DNA of 64,000 nt. It comes from Atopsyche davidsoni. Its lineage: Eukaryota > Arthropoda > Insecta > Trichoptera > Hydrobiosidae. Each line of letters begins with the position of its first letter. Position 1 is the stretch's first letter. Below, one piece after another: positions 36,971-49,211 of this stretch. The DNA lies in assembly GCA_022113835.1 (NCBI GenBank), contig JAILWY010000019.1, positions 2,666,001 to 2,730,000 of the forward strand, written 5' to 3'. The notes below the pieces were generated by a model. That model made no database searches. It had not been told where the DNA came from and saw nothing but the letters and a program-made list of their open reading frames with translations. The translations under genes and the position numbers were made by a program.

Positions 36971-37830
36971 TACACAATGAAAGCATTGTCTTATTTAAGC
37001 AATACACATATTATATAATATAGTCATTCTAATTTTGGAAATGTTTATTAGTATTAAAATTACTTCATTTCTTGTGTTTTAATTAAATATTATATATATT
37101 TATTTTTCAGTAGCTAAACAAAAAAAAGGTCCTTTACTTTGCCAATACTTATTTTATTGTCTTCTGCTAGCTATAGAGTTTCAACCGGGAAGACTCATGA
37201 TTCTAGAAATGTCAGTTTATTTCGTTGGTGATCTTATATCAAAGAAGTGTTCCCAATTGTGATAAATTCCACTTTGCTCTCGTTTCTCGTATTTTCTTGT
37301 ACTTTCTCTGCTGAGTTTTGATGTTTGTGTTAAATGAGTTATACTCCCATTTAAAAGTAAACGACGTGTGATATAGTATCTGATATTTATTACAATATTT
37401 TATAAAACACAGACCGACTGAATTGATCTAAACTATTACTTCGACTTCTGAATTCGAAAATTTTTTTTTTAGGAAAAATGTATCATTTTAACTATGCAAT
37501 TAATTCATTTCATCATGTATGTAATATAAATTTTTTTGAATGTTTTGTTTGTTGATTTCTATCGAATTAAAACATTATTTCCATTGATAAAACATGTGTT
37601 TTACCTACATTTTTTGTTTTTGAATAATTAACAAATCCATTAATCGTGCTCTTATTCATGAATTCTATTTAATTCAAATAGATCATTTTATTGACAGGTG
37701 TATGGTGCGTTATTTATGACTATAAGCAAACTGTATTTATTTGTCAATCTAAATCGATTGCGTCACTGCAAATCCTATATTCAAAGTTTCGCTACGAAAT
37801 CAGAATAAATAAATAAAAAAGTGACATTTA
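36971..37830. other. AT-rich non-coding DNA, nothing recognised
   Basis: AT-rich spacer between two GC-richer blocks. No repeats, hairpins or open frames worth naming. Confidence 0.4.
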
Positions 37831-38620
37831 ATTGTATGCAGGCGGTGCGTGCGCCCTGCCTCGCCCGGCAGGCCTGCAAACAGAACAATGAGGTGCCACC
37901 GCCTGCTAAAATAATAATAGTCGAAGCATTTAAATCAATAGGCTTTATATCAGGACCATAAACACGTCATTGATACCAATTAAAATCAAAAACACGGTTA
38001 TGACCACAGCCTCCATTTTAAATCATAATAAAATGGCCGCCAATTGTGCGTACGCTCGGACAATTTTGATCGTTCGGTAAATAATAACCGGACAATGCCC
38101 GCGCGAATTTGTTAGCGCGCTTCGGTGAATTTTTAATTGCGCTTTTCAGCACCAAATAGCGCTACGTTTGTGAAATGAGAGCTGTGTTTTATTTTAATTT
38201 CTCAGGGCGGTTTGTAAATAATAATTGGTGTACGTTTTTATTCGGTCATTAAAAATGTCCGGCCAAGGGTTGCGAATCTGGACCGAGCGCCGATGCTCGC
38301 GACTTCTTTTTAATTTTAAGCAATGTTTGCGCAAATGCAAAGAACTTCAAGTATCTAAGTTTTACAAAATAAGCGCTTTTCAAGTTGATTAGTCAAATAA
38401 TAACTTTGAATACAGCAACCCGGCCGACATTTATTACATTATATTGAGGACCAACAAGCGCGTTTTTCAACAAATCGCAATGTAACATATTCTAAGTTTA
38501 GTGTGATAACAGGATAATTTTCATGGGGTGGATTCAAAATTTGAGCTTGCGATTTAAGCTCAATAATCGGACGTGTAGTTTATTTTAGAAGATTTCACTT
38601 CTAAAGGAAAGTGTCGCGAA
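37831..38620. promoter_or_regulatory. Candidate cis-regulatory block, about 0.8 kb
   Basis: The sequence departs from simple AT-rich background. It has GC-rich words (TGCGTGCGCCCTGCCTCGCC, GCCCGCGCGAATTTG, GTTAGCGCGCTTCGG) interleaved with many homeodomain-type cores (TTTAATTGC, TAATAATTGG, TTTTTAATTG, ATTAAAAATG). GCGC words recur about every 20-40 bp between 38095 and 38165. The frame is closed on both strands, so it is not an exon. This mosaic is typical of insect developmental enhancers or conserved non-coding elements; conservation is untested. Confidence 0.3.
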
Positions 38621-39310
38621 CAAAATATAATCACGGCAAACTTGTTATACCACATTAAAAAATATGAAGATCGCTGGCAAAAGGCACCTTATGTGGATGT
38701 TAGTTAAATTAGTAAATCTGCAGTTCCTCCAATCCGAAGTGCAATCTTAGTGTGTAGGCTGCAGTGCTGCTGCTATTATAAAAAAAAATTGTCTTATTAT
38801 CTAGTGATTTACACTCAACACAATTTTTGTACTTATTGTATTGCGTTTATAATACTGAGCTGGGAAACAGTTATAGTTTTGATACGTTTAATAATAATAA
38901 ACGGCTTTTTCACTAATTGAAGTTATGGCGACCACTTATAGAAGCATGTCCATCTATAAGTGGGCGCTGTTCATTTTAAATATTATTCCAGCAAAGTGTC
39001 CCACGTCCCCGGCTTCTCCCTGCAATGACAGCGCAGTTCAAAAAAGTGTTGATATAAATTGGCAAATAAACATTTGCATGTGCGACCGAGTGTGAAATTT
39101 GTATTGAGTTGATGCATTACCGATGTCGAAAACACCACGACAGGGGGGAGCGGGGCAGCCCTCCCCCCTCACGTGACGGGCACGTGACCCCTAATCCGAC
39201 ACACAAATATTCCCTGCAACTTTCATACTCCCAACAAACAATCGACAAAATAAACACAAACGCTCGAACGGCGGCGCACAGAGCGACCCGAAATTGAGCG
39301 CCATTTTAAA
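38621..39310. other. GC-neutral block with a strong hairpin and a GC-rich end
   Basis: Contains the 40-nt hairpin listed separately at 38928-38967. At 39129-39190 a GC-rich patch has CACGACAGGGGGGAGCGGGG, then CCCTCCCCCCTCACGTGACG and a second CACGTGAC, that is, two CACGTG E-boxes 13 bp apart. No recognised gene; the open frame at 39109-39297 has no ATG-initiated support beyond composition. Confidence 0.3.
38928..38967. other. 40-nt hairpin with 14-nt arms
   Basis: GCGACCACTTATAG at 38928-38941 pairs with CTATAAGTGGGCGC at 38954-38967, with one mismatch and a 12-nt loop. The arms include CCACTTA/TAAGTGG, the same inverted pair as at 36911-36927, and the 11-mer TAAGTGGGCGC is shared with that site. 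Too short for a typical pre-miRNA; a paired protein-binding site is more likely. Confidence 0.5.
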
Positions 39311-42300
39311 TGAATGTCATATTATATTTATTGTTGTAGACCTTTGTTTTTTTATATATTACACGACAATGACTGCAAAAATCCTAAAACAATAATTTTA
39401 TTCTCATTACGTCATAAAATTTCAAAACACGCCTTATTTTTATATTAGGATCATCCATCATCACGTTTGTCATAGTAACGAAGCCAATTTTATCAGTTAT
39501 TAAATTTTTCGAAAGATAAGAGGATTTAAAATAGATTTTTTGCAAATGAAAGGTATCATAACAATATAACTACGCTGTGAACATAGCGTGTGGTTATCAA
39601 TGTAAAGTTTTACGGACGTTACATCTAAAATGGTTACGAGTGCGTAAGTCTGCCGTTAAGAGGTGATTAACTACCCGAGAGATCACATGCCTTTCAGTGT
39701 AAATATGGAATATAAAAAAAATTAAGTATTATTTGTCATTAAATATATTCCCATACAAAACTGTCCCCGAAAAAAAAATTGAATTTTTTTGATTTGTGAC
39801 CTTCGGATACGTTACTTGTCTATACCCTTCGACCATGAATGATAATAAATACGACTTATAAAGATTATTCTATATTAGATTATATTTTTACATAACTTAC
39901 TTTATCCTGTATCACAACCTTGTTTAAACAGTTTGGAAAATAATTAAAATATATTATATGAATACTATATATATTGAGGTTTTCAATGGTATAATTATTA
40001 ATTTTAAATATATTAATTATAAATATAATATTTAAAAAGTGCAATTATAACAATACATTCATCTCATTTATTATTTAATTAAACTGAGGCGACAGTATTA
40101 TCATAAACATCGCTGCACTCATAGAGCGTATGAACTCACCCTCCAGCTAAATCCAAGCCCTGACGACTCCACCCTTATACAAAATCCACGGCTTTCTCCA
40201 ATTCAAGTACGATAAATCAACATGTGCCTTAATGCATATGATTTTTATTACCTTCATTTTACTTCACTCAAACAACGGTTATCGAAACCGAAAAGGGGAG
40301 AGAACCACCCTATTGTTTCATCCCTCTCGCTGTGACACCCTTCGCCCGGGGTGGTCACACCGAAGTAATTCTTAGTTAGTTTATGCCTTTACTATTGACG
40401 CCGGATTCACATGGCAATTACTTGCAGACATATCAAGGCTCGCCCTCTTTCAAATCCGCAGTTTTTTAGTCTGGCCAACAATAGGGAATACTTTCTGCCA
40501 CTGTCGTTTGAAACTGCAATACCACGATAATTTTCTATAATTGATGATGTCTCTCTGAACGAAACGGTGGAATGTATGCAGTTGACAAATGTATGGATTG
40601 TTTTGAGTGCTTCCCCGTTTTGAGTAATTATATTGCACTAACTAGAAACACATGGTATCGATTTATCATTCTCGAAGCGGCATTTTAATATTCATACTTT
40701 TGCAAATACAATCATATAGTTTCACAAACCAATTTTTAAAAATAAGTTGCATTTTGTATAAAAACACACCAAGTGATAAACACGTAGGTAAGTTTACTTA
40801 GTTATATTCGATTATAAAATTCTAATTGTACGAAAGAAAAGCAGTTAGCGACAGATAGGCTATTGTGAACGTCCCTTTGTTCTCTAATTAATACAAAATC
40901 AATCGAAATGTATTAAAATGCTGGTATTTAAAAAAGGCTCTAATGTAATTTTCACCCCAAGAAATCACTTGTTCTCGAGCTAACGACTCGCCAATCAATG
41001 CCGGCATGCGCAATTAAACTCGGAGCCAATAATTTGCACTGTTTATATTATTCGTTTTCTATTGAATCCTGACTCTTTCATCGGGCCTTTTCTAAAAAAT
41101 AAGTCGAGCATGTAAAAGACCCACGCTTCATTAAGCCCGGTCTGAATGGTTTTGAATTTATTTATGAACAAATTACCATCGGGAGTCTTGGGCCATTGTT
41201 CCGGTCGGCCTATTGTTTCAACTCTTTTTTACTGTTTGTGTCGCTCTCTGGAGTTGTCGATGCGTGATATTCGCGGTGACATATCCATTGAAGTCTTGGG
41301 AAATTCCACTAATTTGACTGGCGATGCGGGAGAAATCGGATCGTGTTTGCTTCGAACTTTTGTTCCCGCAAACACGAGAACGTGCCCTCCTGTAAACTAA
41401 AAATATTTTTTGTCTGTTTTGTTTTAAGCCACTGGGGTTGTTGAGCTTACATATGTCTTTTGTTCAATTCTCGCTTGTTGTTTTTTTATTATTTGCATTG
41501 TTATGATTGTACAAATGTTTACTTTAAACTACTCCTTATAACTAATTTATAATATGCAAACGCTTGATTTAATCGTATTTATGTAAAAAATGTTTATTTT
41601 AAAAATTAATTCAAATATTTTACAAATAATATTGACTCATAATATTTTTTTTAATTATTTGAAAAACGCTATATTATATGTTGATAATGATCAGGGAAAG
41701 TATGAAATAGTTGGTAATCAAATGTTTATGAGTTGAACATATGTCTATTTCTTTGAGTGTAGGTAAGTTCAGTCCCAGGAGACCGACGGAGGGAGTACTG
41801 GCCGGTCGTTAAATATGGCAAACAGTGTTTTATGACCGGGGTGAAGTTATTGGTCATTAATTATTGAAAGTGTTAGTAAACCTGTTTGAATGCAAAATCG
41901 TTCATATGAAATGAAATCACTGAGTAAACTTGGACAAATAAGTTCTTGATTATTGCAATAAACCTACTCTAATTAATTAAATAACGCGATAATTAATTCT
42001 GAGATTATAGGTTTTAACTGACAAAATTGTGATTTTTTTGTTAAAATTACAAGATTATTAATTGTTTTACTTGTGTAATTTGTTTATTATCGTTACTTAT
42101 TATCAATAATTTAACTGACGTATTATAAAATCCTACATATATTATTATTAGCGAACAATCAAAACGAGCCGACAAGAATGAGTGAAGTGATTTACTAAGT
42201 GTTTTAGCATTAAACTTAAAAATTATATTCTTATAGTAACTTTATTTAAATATTGACTTGTGAGCAAGAAAGCTGAATATAAATATTTTTAATAAGTATG

Positions 42301-42330
42301 TATGTTACTGATAAATAATTTAATAAAGCT
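39311..42330. other. AT-rich region with GC-richer blocks
   Basis: GC-richer blocks lie at 39561-39700, 40091-40660, 40961-41400 and 41741-41860. The block at 40961-41400 contains an open plus-strand frame from 41146 with NST and NLT glycosylation-like triplets, but it has no leader, splice context or recognised domain, and I do not call it a gene. TAG followed by GTAAGT strings occur at 40786-40794 and 41760-41768 without coding context. Confidence 0.3.
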
Positions 42331-42690
42331 TAAAGCATTGATAGACCGGCGCGGAGTAAAGGTCTTTTGGGTGTTATTTTCTTTTGTGTTTCGACGCGTG
42401 GCTGACGGTTCCTCCCCCACTGCAGCTGTATGAATGAACTGATATACCGACGGGAGTGATGATGCATCGTTCTCATCAACCGTGGCTGGTCGGGCGGTTG
42501 TGTTTCAGAGACAGAAATTTCAATTAGATCCCAATGTTTGCCGAGCACTCGCCGCCTATGTTAAAGAACGGTTATCATTCCATTTCGTTCGCAGTGTTCT
42601 GCAAACAACCGAAGATGGCCCGCTTGATGAGCCAAAGGATTTTATTGCGTCATGGTCAGGGCTGGGTGCGGAGCGCAGCAGCTAGAATTT
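42331..42690. other. GC-richer block, open on both strands
   Basis: Holds the candidate terminal exon below. The minus strand is also open from 42548 down to 42330. Both frames include GC-rich codons; composition alone could give this. Confidence 0.3.
42509..42685 (+). CDS. Candidate 3'-terminal exon, unproven
   Basis: TTGTGTTTCAG at 42498-42508 resembles a 3' splice site. From AGA at 42509 a frame of 58 codons runs to TAG at 42683-42685. It begins RQKFQLDPNVCRALAAYVKE and ends WSGLGAERSS, and uses a mixed, exon-like codon set. Its entry phase (codon boundary) would fit the phase of the two candidate leader exons at 9867 and 21046. No domain is recognised, the polypyrimidine tract is weak, and no polyadenylation signal is obvious nearby. 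Confidence 0.15.
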   Translation, partial: RQKFQLDPNVCRALAAYVKERLSFHFVRSVLQTTEDGPLDEPKDFIASWSGLGAERSS

Positions 42691-44212
42691 AATTTTATTA
42701 CATAATTTTTTTTTTGTATTAACTTTAATACGCTGATTACAAATATAAATTTAACTGTAGAGTGAATGAAAATTAGTCTTTACTGAATTTGTAAAATAAT
42801 ACATGTTTTACATAAAATCTTTTTATTTGGGAGCCTTTTCTCAGGGGATGTTGCGGATCATCTCACTGAACATATTTCTATCACTCTTATTGGTTCGGTT
42901 GTATTCCCGACTAGCACACAATCACAAACTTCGCATCCATCTTACTTCTTTCATTGATTTTTTTTCCTTGGACTTAAATATAATAATAAGTTAATAATTT
43001 TATAAAACCAGTCCATAAAACCTCTATTTATAATGTATCGTTTATTAAAATATAACATAAGTTTGTCAAAAAAATTCGATGCTCTATCTAGATCACTCAA
43101 AAATAGTCATTCCGTTACGAGCTGTTTTTGTCATATTCAGGCCGATTTATAATGTTTCTCTACTTCAGTAATTTTTGTTATGTTTTCTTTATTATTCTTA
43201 GTTTAATACGTAAATACTTTCATGGTTATGAGAGAGTTAAAAAATATCATAAATTTTTCTCTTAATATTAATTTATCTTCCCTTAAAAGTATCGTCAAAC
43301 TTTAAAAGAAAAAATATATGAGTGTGGCAGTGTAAAGTCTGCAAAAAACAGTAGTTTTTTTATTCTCAAATTCTATATCTCACAAATATAGACATCAAAG
43401 GGGCGTTTCGTTCTCCATTGCGGAGCTGGTCATTCAGGGTGAGGGGCGGTTGATGAGACACGAATAAAGTTGATTACAAAAAAAGTACGGCAACTCTTCA
43501 AAGCTGGGCGGGAGTTTTGAGTTTGAGCTTTTTGAAAATGTAATCGAAATATGAAAAACGGTCTATTTTCCATAAATATGAATACGTTTTGTTTTTATTA
43601 TTTTATATAAACTTGAGCATTTAATTTAAATAATCGCGTTTGCATTGCAAATCAAATGATCCAACCGCTTGTTGGGTTAGTGTTATTTTAACTTGTTTGA
43701 CAAAAATAATAATGCGCTTTACTTTGGTATATATGATGTAAGCGATTTTTAAAAATATGTAACAACTAAGCTTTTCGTGTTTTATTCGAATGATTGCACG
43801 TGTATAATTTTTTTACATCAAATAATATTTTTTGCTATGTACGGAATACAATGGTTCACAGTGGACATTCTGCCCGAAGGCTACGCCGAGGGGCACACAG
43901 TTCGCGTCGGTCCAGTGAAACGCTGAAAGCGATGACGCTCAACCCGCTGACTCAAATCATCGACGATTGATAATATATTCACGCTGACCGACAGAGCTCG
44001 GTCGCATTACCTGTGTACCGACACGGCAACGTATCGACACGGCGTTGTCGGTCTGGCCGCCGCGGACGCTTACACGGACACGCTGCTGTAGCGAATTGTT
44101 TAACCAAATGTATTTTTAGATTCATTTCAATGAGAGTTGTAAAATATTGCAATATTAAATAAAATAAATCGTTTTAAGTTTTTCGATACGAATATTTTCA
44201 GACTTCATATTC
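42691..44212. other. AT-rich region with two GC-richer blocks
   Basis: Blocks at 43381-43530 and 43851-44095. The latter is the more striking: GGCTACGCCGAGGGGCACAC (43879-43898), several TCGGTC/GACCGA words and CGACACGG twice (44018-44025, 44035-44042). Read in any frame it has stops. The remainder is AT-rich and empty. Confidence 0.3.
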
Positions 44213-44366
44213 TATTGTGATTTTTCCACATGTTTGATTTTATTGGTGACCTTAGTTTGATAATGCCAACGTCAAATCTTGGCGAAACCGGTGACCAATA
44301 AAATTAAATATGTAGAAAAATCACAAAAGTATATTATTTAAAATAATAAAATGGAATTTCACCAAA
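44213..44366. mobile_element. Foldback element, diverged copy
   Basis: Outer arms (about 44215-44251 and 44290-44326) are inverted repeats, for example ATTTTATTGGTGACC facing GGTGACCAATAAAAT. The core from 44259 keeps GATAATGCCAAC, then a decayed second stem strand (TCTTGGC) and GAAACCGGTGACC. It ends with the family tail AAAATGGAATTTCACCA. The GTC triplet before the arm is changed to GTG here. Clearly the same family as 5576-5814. Confidence 0.65.
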
Positions 44367-45109
44367 AATATTGATGACTATATCACATACAAGACTTATA
44401 ATATTCACTTTTTACAATAACTATATTAAAAGTGAAAGTTTACCGATGTGAATAGAGGAAACGTTGTTCGACTCACATAAGATGTTTTATATTTTTCAGG
44501 CATGCTAATATGAAAAAATAATCTAATATAATAAATTAAATAATTAGCGGGGAAATGTATGTCCGCCAACGCGCCTAGCTACTGGCCATGGCGGTCCCTG
44601 TAATTGGTCTATATTATTAGCTGTTAGCTTTATTGAAAACGCCGGGTCTATTTCGACACAATTAACTAATTAAATTGATAAACGCCTTTGTTCTGAATCA
44701 GCGTATTTTCAACAAAGTGGAATAAATTAAAGCTCGATAGACGTGACATACTCACGAGGATTAGTGGTCTTGTGTGACGGAAATGAATGCGTTAAAGGGA
44801 TATAAAAAAGGACAAATAATCGTGTTAACTAGCTTATACATTAAATTTATTTTTTTATATATCGATAGTAATGACGTAAAAAAATATCTTGAAAAAATAT
44901 GTTGTATGAAAATAATATTTTTTTTTAAATAATGACTGGGTTTTGTTATTAATTGGTATCTTGTTAGAACTTAATTTAAAAAAAAATTATTACTAAATTT
45001 TATTGGTTCTTTTAATGTCGTTAACGCCTTTTTCACAAATATCCGTTAAACAAAATATTTTATATATGTGAGAAAACCATGAACACTGGATCAGCTTAAA
45101 TATATGCTC
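44367..45109. other. AT-rich DNA with a candidate regulatory block
   Basis: 44540-44820 is a GC-richer mosaic with CCATGGCGGTCCCTG, a GAAAACGCCGGGTCTATT stretch, AACTAATTAAATTG homeodomain-type cores and CCTTTGTTC, which fits SOX/TCF HMG-box sites. The rest is AT-rich. Confidence 0.3.
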
Positions 45110-45156
45110 TGTGATATAATTTCCAACCTCATCTGAGGAGAAGTGCCGAAGAAGAA
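45110..45156 (+). repeat. Short dispersed repeat, shared with 60363-60413
   Basis: TGTGATATAATTTCCAACCT and then CATCTGAGGAGAAG and GCCGAAGAAGA align with the segment at 60363-60413 (TGTGATATAGTCACCAACCT, CCTCTGAGGAGAAG, CTCGAAGATGAAGA). The other copy directly follows a foldback element. Family unknown. Confidence 0.55.
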
Positions 45157-48141
45157 AATTATATTAAAATACAACTAAGCAAACATTTTATTATGAGTTT
45201 TCCCTTTTTTTCGAATATCGTTTGGCGCGATTTTCATTCATACTTATCAACACATAGATGGAAGATATACTTTTTTTTGTTTTCAATTTTATTTAGGTGC
45301 TTCAGTGTCAGTTCCCATAAAAAATTATCGCTAAGCAGATAAAATTTAAATCCGCGATAATTCAAAATCATTACATTTACAACCCCTAACGACCGGCGTT
45401 CACACCGTGTCTCCACAGAGCACAATGGCCGCTGGCCGGGGTATCGCGTACCCCGCCACATTAAAAATTCGTTGCGCACTGCGGATTAAGGAAACTAACC
45501 CTGCAATGTTTGCGTTTGGCGCATTAAATAATATATTGTTTGCATTCAAACCCTGTTATAACAACCGTCATACCAGCAGATAATCCAAGCCAGCGCTGAA
45601 AATACCCCGTACGCAATATACCACGACACAACCCTCGATTGAAAGTTTCAATTATTATTATATAAAATGCACGCGGCAGAATAGCATAACACGTATATGT
45701 GCGTCTTCAATAGGTATTTTGTGTAAGTCTCTTGGTCGTGTCCGTGTGTTTGTGTATAGCTCATCTAAACGATATAGGAGCCTGGTACTAATATTGTGTA
45801 GCTTGTTTGAGTTTGGCCGGTCATATTTTATCTTTTATATTGTGTTTTGATTTATTGAGGGAGTACTTTGTGGCGAGCGACGTAGCCCGGCGAAATAATA
45901 CAGAAGTACTAGCTATGGATAATTTGTTTACTTAAAGCATCCACATTACTAACTCGCCCTAAACACGAATGCCAATATTTAATTACTAAATAATTTTATG
46001 AATACAAATCAAAAAATCTCGAATGTATAAATAATGAATCTATATTCTTCACATCAGAAACGCGGCACATTATTTTTCAGTATAAACAACTCACTTGGTT
46101 TTTGATCCGATATCTCTTTCCTTTTTTGTTTTTTGGTTATTAAATTAACAACTTCTACTAAATAGAGATGCAATGTATTTATAAATTTATATATATATAT
46201 ATTAATCTGTATGAAAATATTATATAATACATATTTTGTATAATATTTAAAACAATGAAATAAAAAAATCTCCTAATGAAGAATAAACAAATTTATATGA
46301 CTGTGTATAGGAAATCTTTATTTGCGAATGCGTTGTTTTGAAATGATTGTTAGTGAATATTAAATATTGATTAAAATTAATTTATGACCTGAAGTTTTTT
46401 ATAGATGCATCTTACGTGTTTTTTTAAGGAACTTGTGTGAGACCGTGCCGTGGAAACTAACATATTTTTTAAATATTTAAAAAAAATTGGAAATATAATG
46501 GCAAAACAAATGTTATTTTACGCAATAGATTCTTGTGAGCCGGCTGCAAAACAAATCAGCAGTGAAAATAAAACAAACAGAACCATCACGTGAACCGCCA
46601 CTTCTGAACCAGGAAACAAATAAAACAGTTTGCAAACATCGGTGTTAGCGCAAGCGTCACTAAAAATGGATTGAAAACAAGCAAACAGAAAAACGATTCA
46701 CACAATCCATAAATCAAAAGTTTCATAAATACAAACGTTTTTTAGGTACCCTCCATTAACCGCTAAATTTGGGACATACAAAGGGTACAAAATATAAACA
46801 AAACACAAAAAATCCACCCCTATTTGGTACGAGAATCAACATGAAAAATCACGGCGTGCAAAGAAAGAAATATTTCCACGCGTTGGTTAGAAAAATGTTA
46901 ATATTTCATATTTATTTTTTACATAATTTTTAAACATATTCAACATCGTAGGTCTTATTAGAGTGTGAACAAAACTTACATCAAATATCAAAATTTTAAA
47001 AACGCTTAAGAATAACAGAAATTCACTAACTCTATGTACAATACTTAAACCAAATTAAAGAATAAAAGAGATTTTCATTGAACCAAGAAATCTGCACTCT
47101 TGGCTCACTTAGATTATTGATTTTTGATATTATGTATTTTTGTTCACCGATACGTCGAGAAATCTATAAGAAAATTGACACCATAATAATAATTATTAAT
47201 TTACGTGCATGGAGTATTTTTTAATAAACATTATCTTTATTTCTAAGCTAAGAATCTATATTTCTAAAAAAACATCTTTGATGCTTTACTTGAAATGATC
47301 TGATGAAGTTCGCGCCTGTCGCTTTCATGACCTGTTTCATTCAGATATTTTTTACTTCAACATCGTGCTGTGTAACATACTTCTATTGCAAACATATCTT
47401 TAATTTTTTTGATCATTATTATAGTTTGAGAAATTTACGAATGTGAACAGTACTGTAAATGTAATGATTTACCTCTGGAAACTAAATAAAAATTTAAAAC
47501 ATTGTATCTATTTCTTATACATTTTTTTCAAAAATAAAATATAAAATCAAACAAGTAATAGGTTATGCATTAATAAAAACCTGTAAATATTCGTATTTTA
47601 ATCAAACGTTAAAACGTTTAATTTTAAAATATTCTTTGGAATTTAATTAATTTAAGATCGCGTCTGTTCACCATGTATTTGATGTAAATCAATATTAAAT
47701 ATATTGGTACAATACCAGCATTTACTAGCCGTGACTGTTTACTGTTTATTTTACAAAACAAATATGATTTAGTATAAAGCTTGTATTATTTGTACAGGAC
47801 TTAACTAAGTCCACACCGGATGCGCACCAACGAAAGTGCTTTGCTATGACGATCGCCCTTGTACAACACCAGAGGTGTCATGTATCAAACCCACAGAAAT
47901 AGTCAATAACGGATAGGGGAGCTTTCATACAGTAAAAATCTGCATCCTTAGAACCTCTGTCGCAGCCTTGATCATATGTAATTTCTCACCTACCAAACAG
48001 AATATTTGGTAGGTATTAGTCAATAAATTCAAGAAGAGACCATTACCTAAAATAAACCTAATGTATATTGTAATGTGTTGTACCTTAAAATTTTATAACC
48101 GATGTGTTTTTAGAAAATTAGAATTTTTATTTAATTTTACT
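45157..48141. other. AT-rich region with GC-richer blocks
   Basis: GC-richer blocks lie at 45350-45690, 46540-46870 and 47800-47980. The first contains a hairpin CGGGGTA-TCGCG-TACCCCG at 45437-45455 and repeated GCGCTG/GCGCAC words. A (TA)n run lies at 46187-46202. The rest shows nothing. Confidence 0.35.
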
Positions 48142-48712
48142 ATAATCGAGTTTTTTGATCATTTTCTAGTCCGTTTTGCAAAAAATCGACTGCGCCAATC
48201 AAAAAAAATTAAATGCAAAAAATTTGATACATCCCTTCTTCCGAACGGAATAAACTTTTATTTCTTATAAATTTACTATTAATATGATAAAAATGTGTTT
48301 TTCCGATTAAAGAGTAGGAATTTGGAGATTCGTCATGTCCCTTTCCAAGAGTCCTAAACATTTAAAAGTATTTTTTTTCAATTGGAATCAAAAGATTAAA
48401 TATAAACCCTGTGCGATATATTATTTTAAAAATAAAAAAATCTTTAACAAACGTTTAGAAAAGTTGTCATTTTATCCAATTTTTCAACATCTTCAAGATT
48501 TTATTTTACCCTGAAAATGGACGTTAATTAAATAAAAAATATACATAATTTATAGTTTAATCAATATTCTGTTAAAAAAATCAACTTTTGATATTGAAAA
48601 ATAAAGTGATAATTAAATTAATTAAATGACACGATTTCGCCAGGTAATGGACTGCCTCTGGTGTCCGGTTGGACACCAGAGGCAATTAAAAGGCTGGAAG
48701 CAACTGCCTTAA
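48142..48712 (+). repeat. Dispersed repeat, copy B
   Basis: Inverted relative to copy A at 34018-34557 and diverged from it. Near its right end it has a perfect 14-bp hairpin, TGCCTCTGGTGTCC-GGTT-GGACACCAGAGGCA, at 48653-48684; copy A retains only one side and a short remnant. Homology stops at TTAA (48709-48712), where a piggyBac-type miniature element abuts. The frame at 48061-48267 is an accident of the repeat. Confidence 0.8.
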
Positions 48713-49207
48713 CCTCCTCAGATCCTATGCACATTGTAATGTACATCAACTTCAGACCTTCTGTTAAAGGACTTATTTCGACTTATTTACATTAGGAACT
48801 TTTATACATCGTTATGCGCATTATATTTATTCGTTTTGTTTTGCAAATGTCCTCATCTATCGAGTAATATTTGTATTATATGTCATTCTTGCAACATGTC
48901 ACAGGTCGGGCGCGTTTCAGTACAAATTCGTCACATTTTATTTTCGTTGTTTTGTTATTAAAAAGTCAATTACAATAAATTATCGTTGTATGATATTATA
49001 AGGAAGACTGTTTTTGTTGGTTTGAATCAAAATTTCATTGTAAAATGTAGTGTATCATACCATGACTTGACATCGAATTAAAAAAAAAAAAAAAATCCAT
49101 ATAAAAATTTAAAAAATATATTTTTTGTTATACCTTTTCTATGTTTTGGCAGATAAAAAAAAAAAAAAAAATTTTCAACCAAAAATAAAAAGTCAGGTCT
49201 GAGGAGG
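48713..49207. mobile_element. piggyBac-type miniature inverted-repeat element
   Basis: A 495-bp segment is bounded on both sides by TTAA (48709-48712 and 49208-49211), the target duplicated by piggyBac transposases. Its ends are inverted repeats: CCTCCTCAGATC at the left and GGTCTGAGGAGG at the right, 11 of 12 matching. The interior is AT-rich with two long A-runs and encodes nothing. Family assignment rests on TTAA plus the CC-starting termini, not on a transposase. Confidence 0.7.
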
Positions 49208-49211
49208 TTAA

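Noticed and set aside
41146..41400. Open frame with two N-glycosylation-like triplets
   Set aside because: No signal peptide, splice sites or domain; the triplets alone carry little weight.
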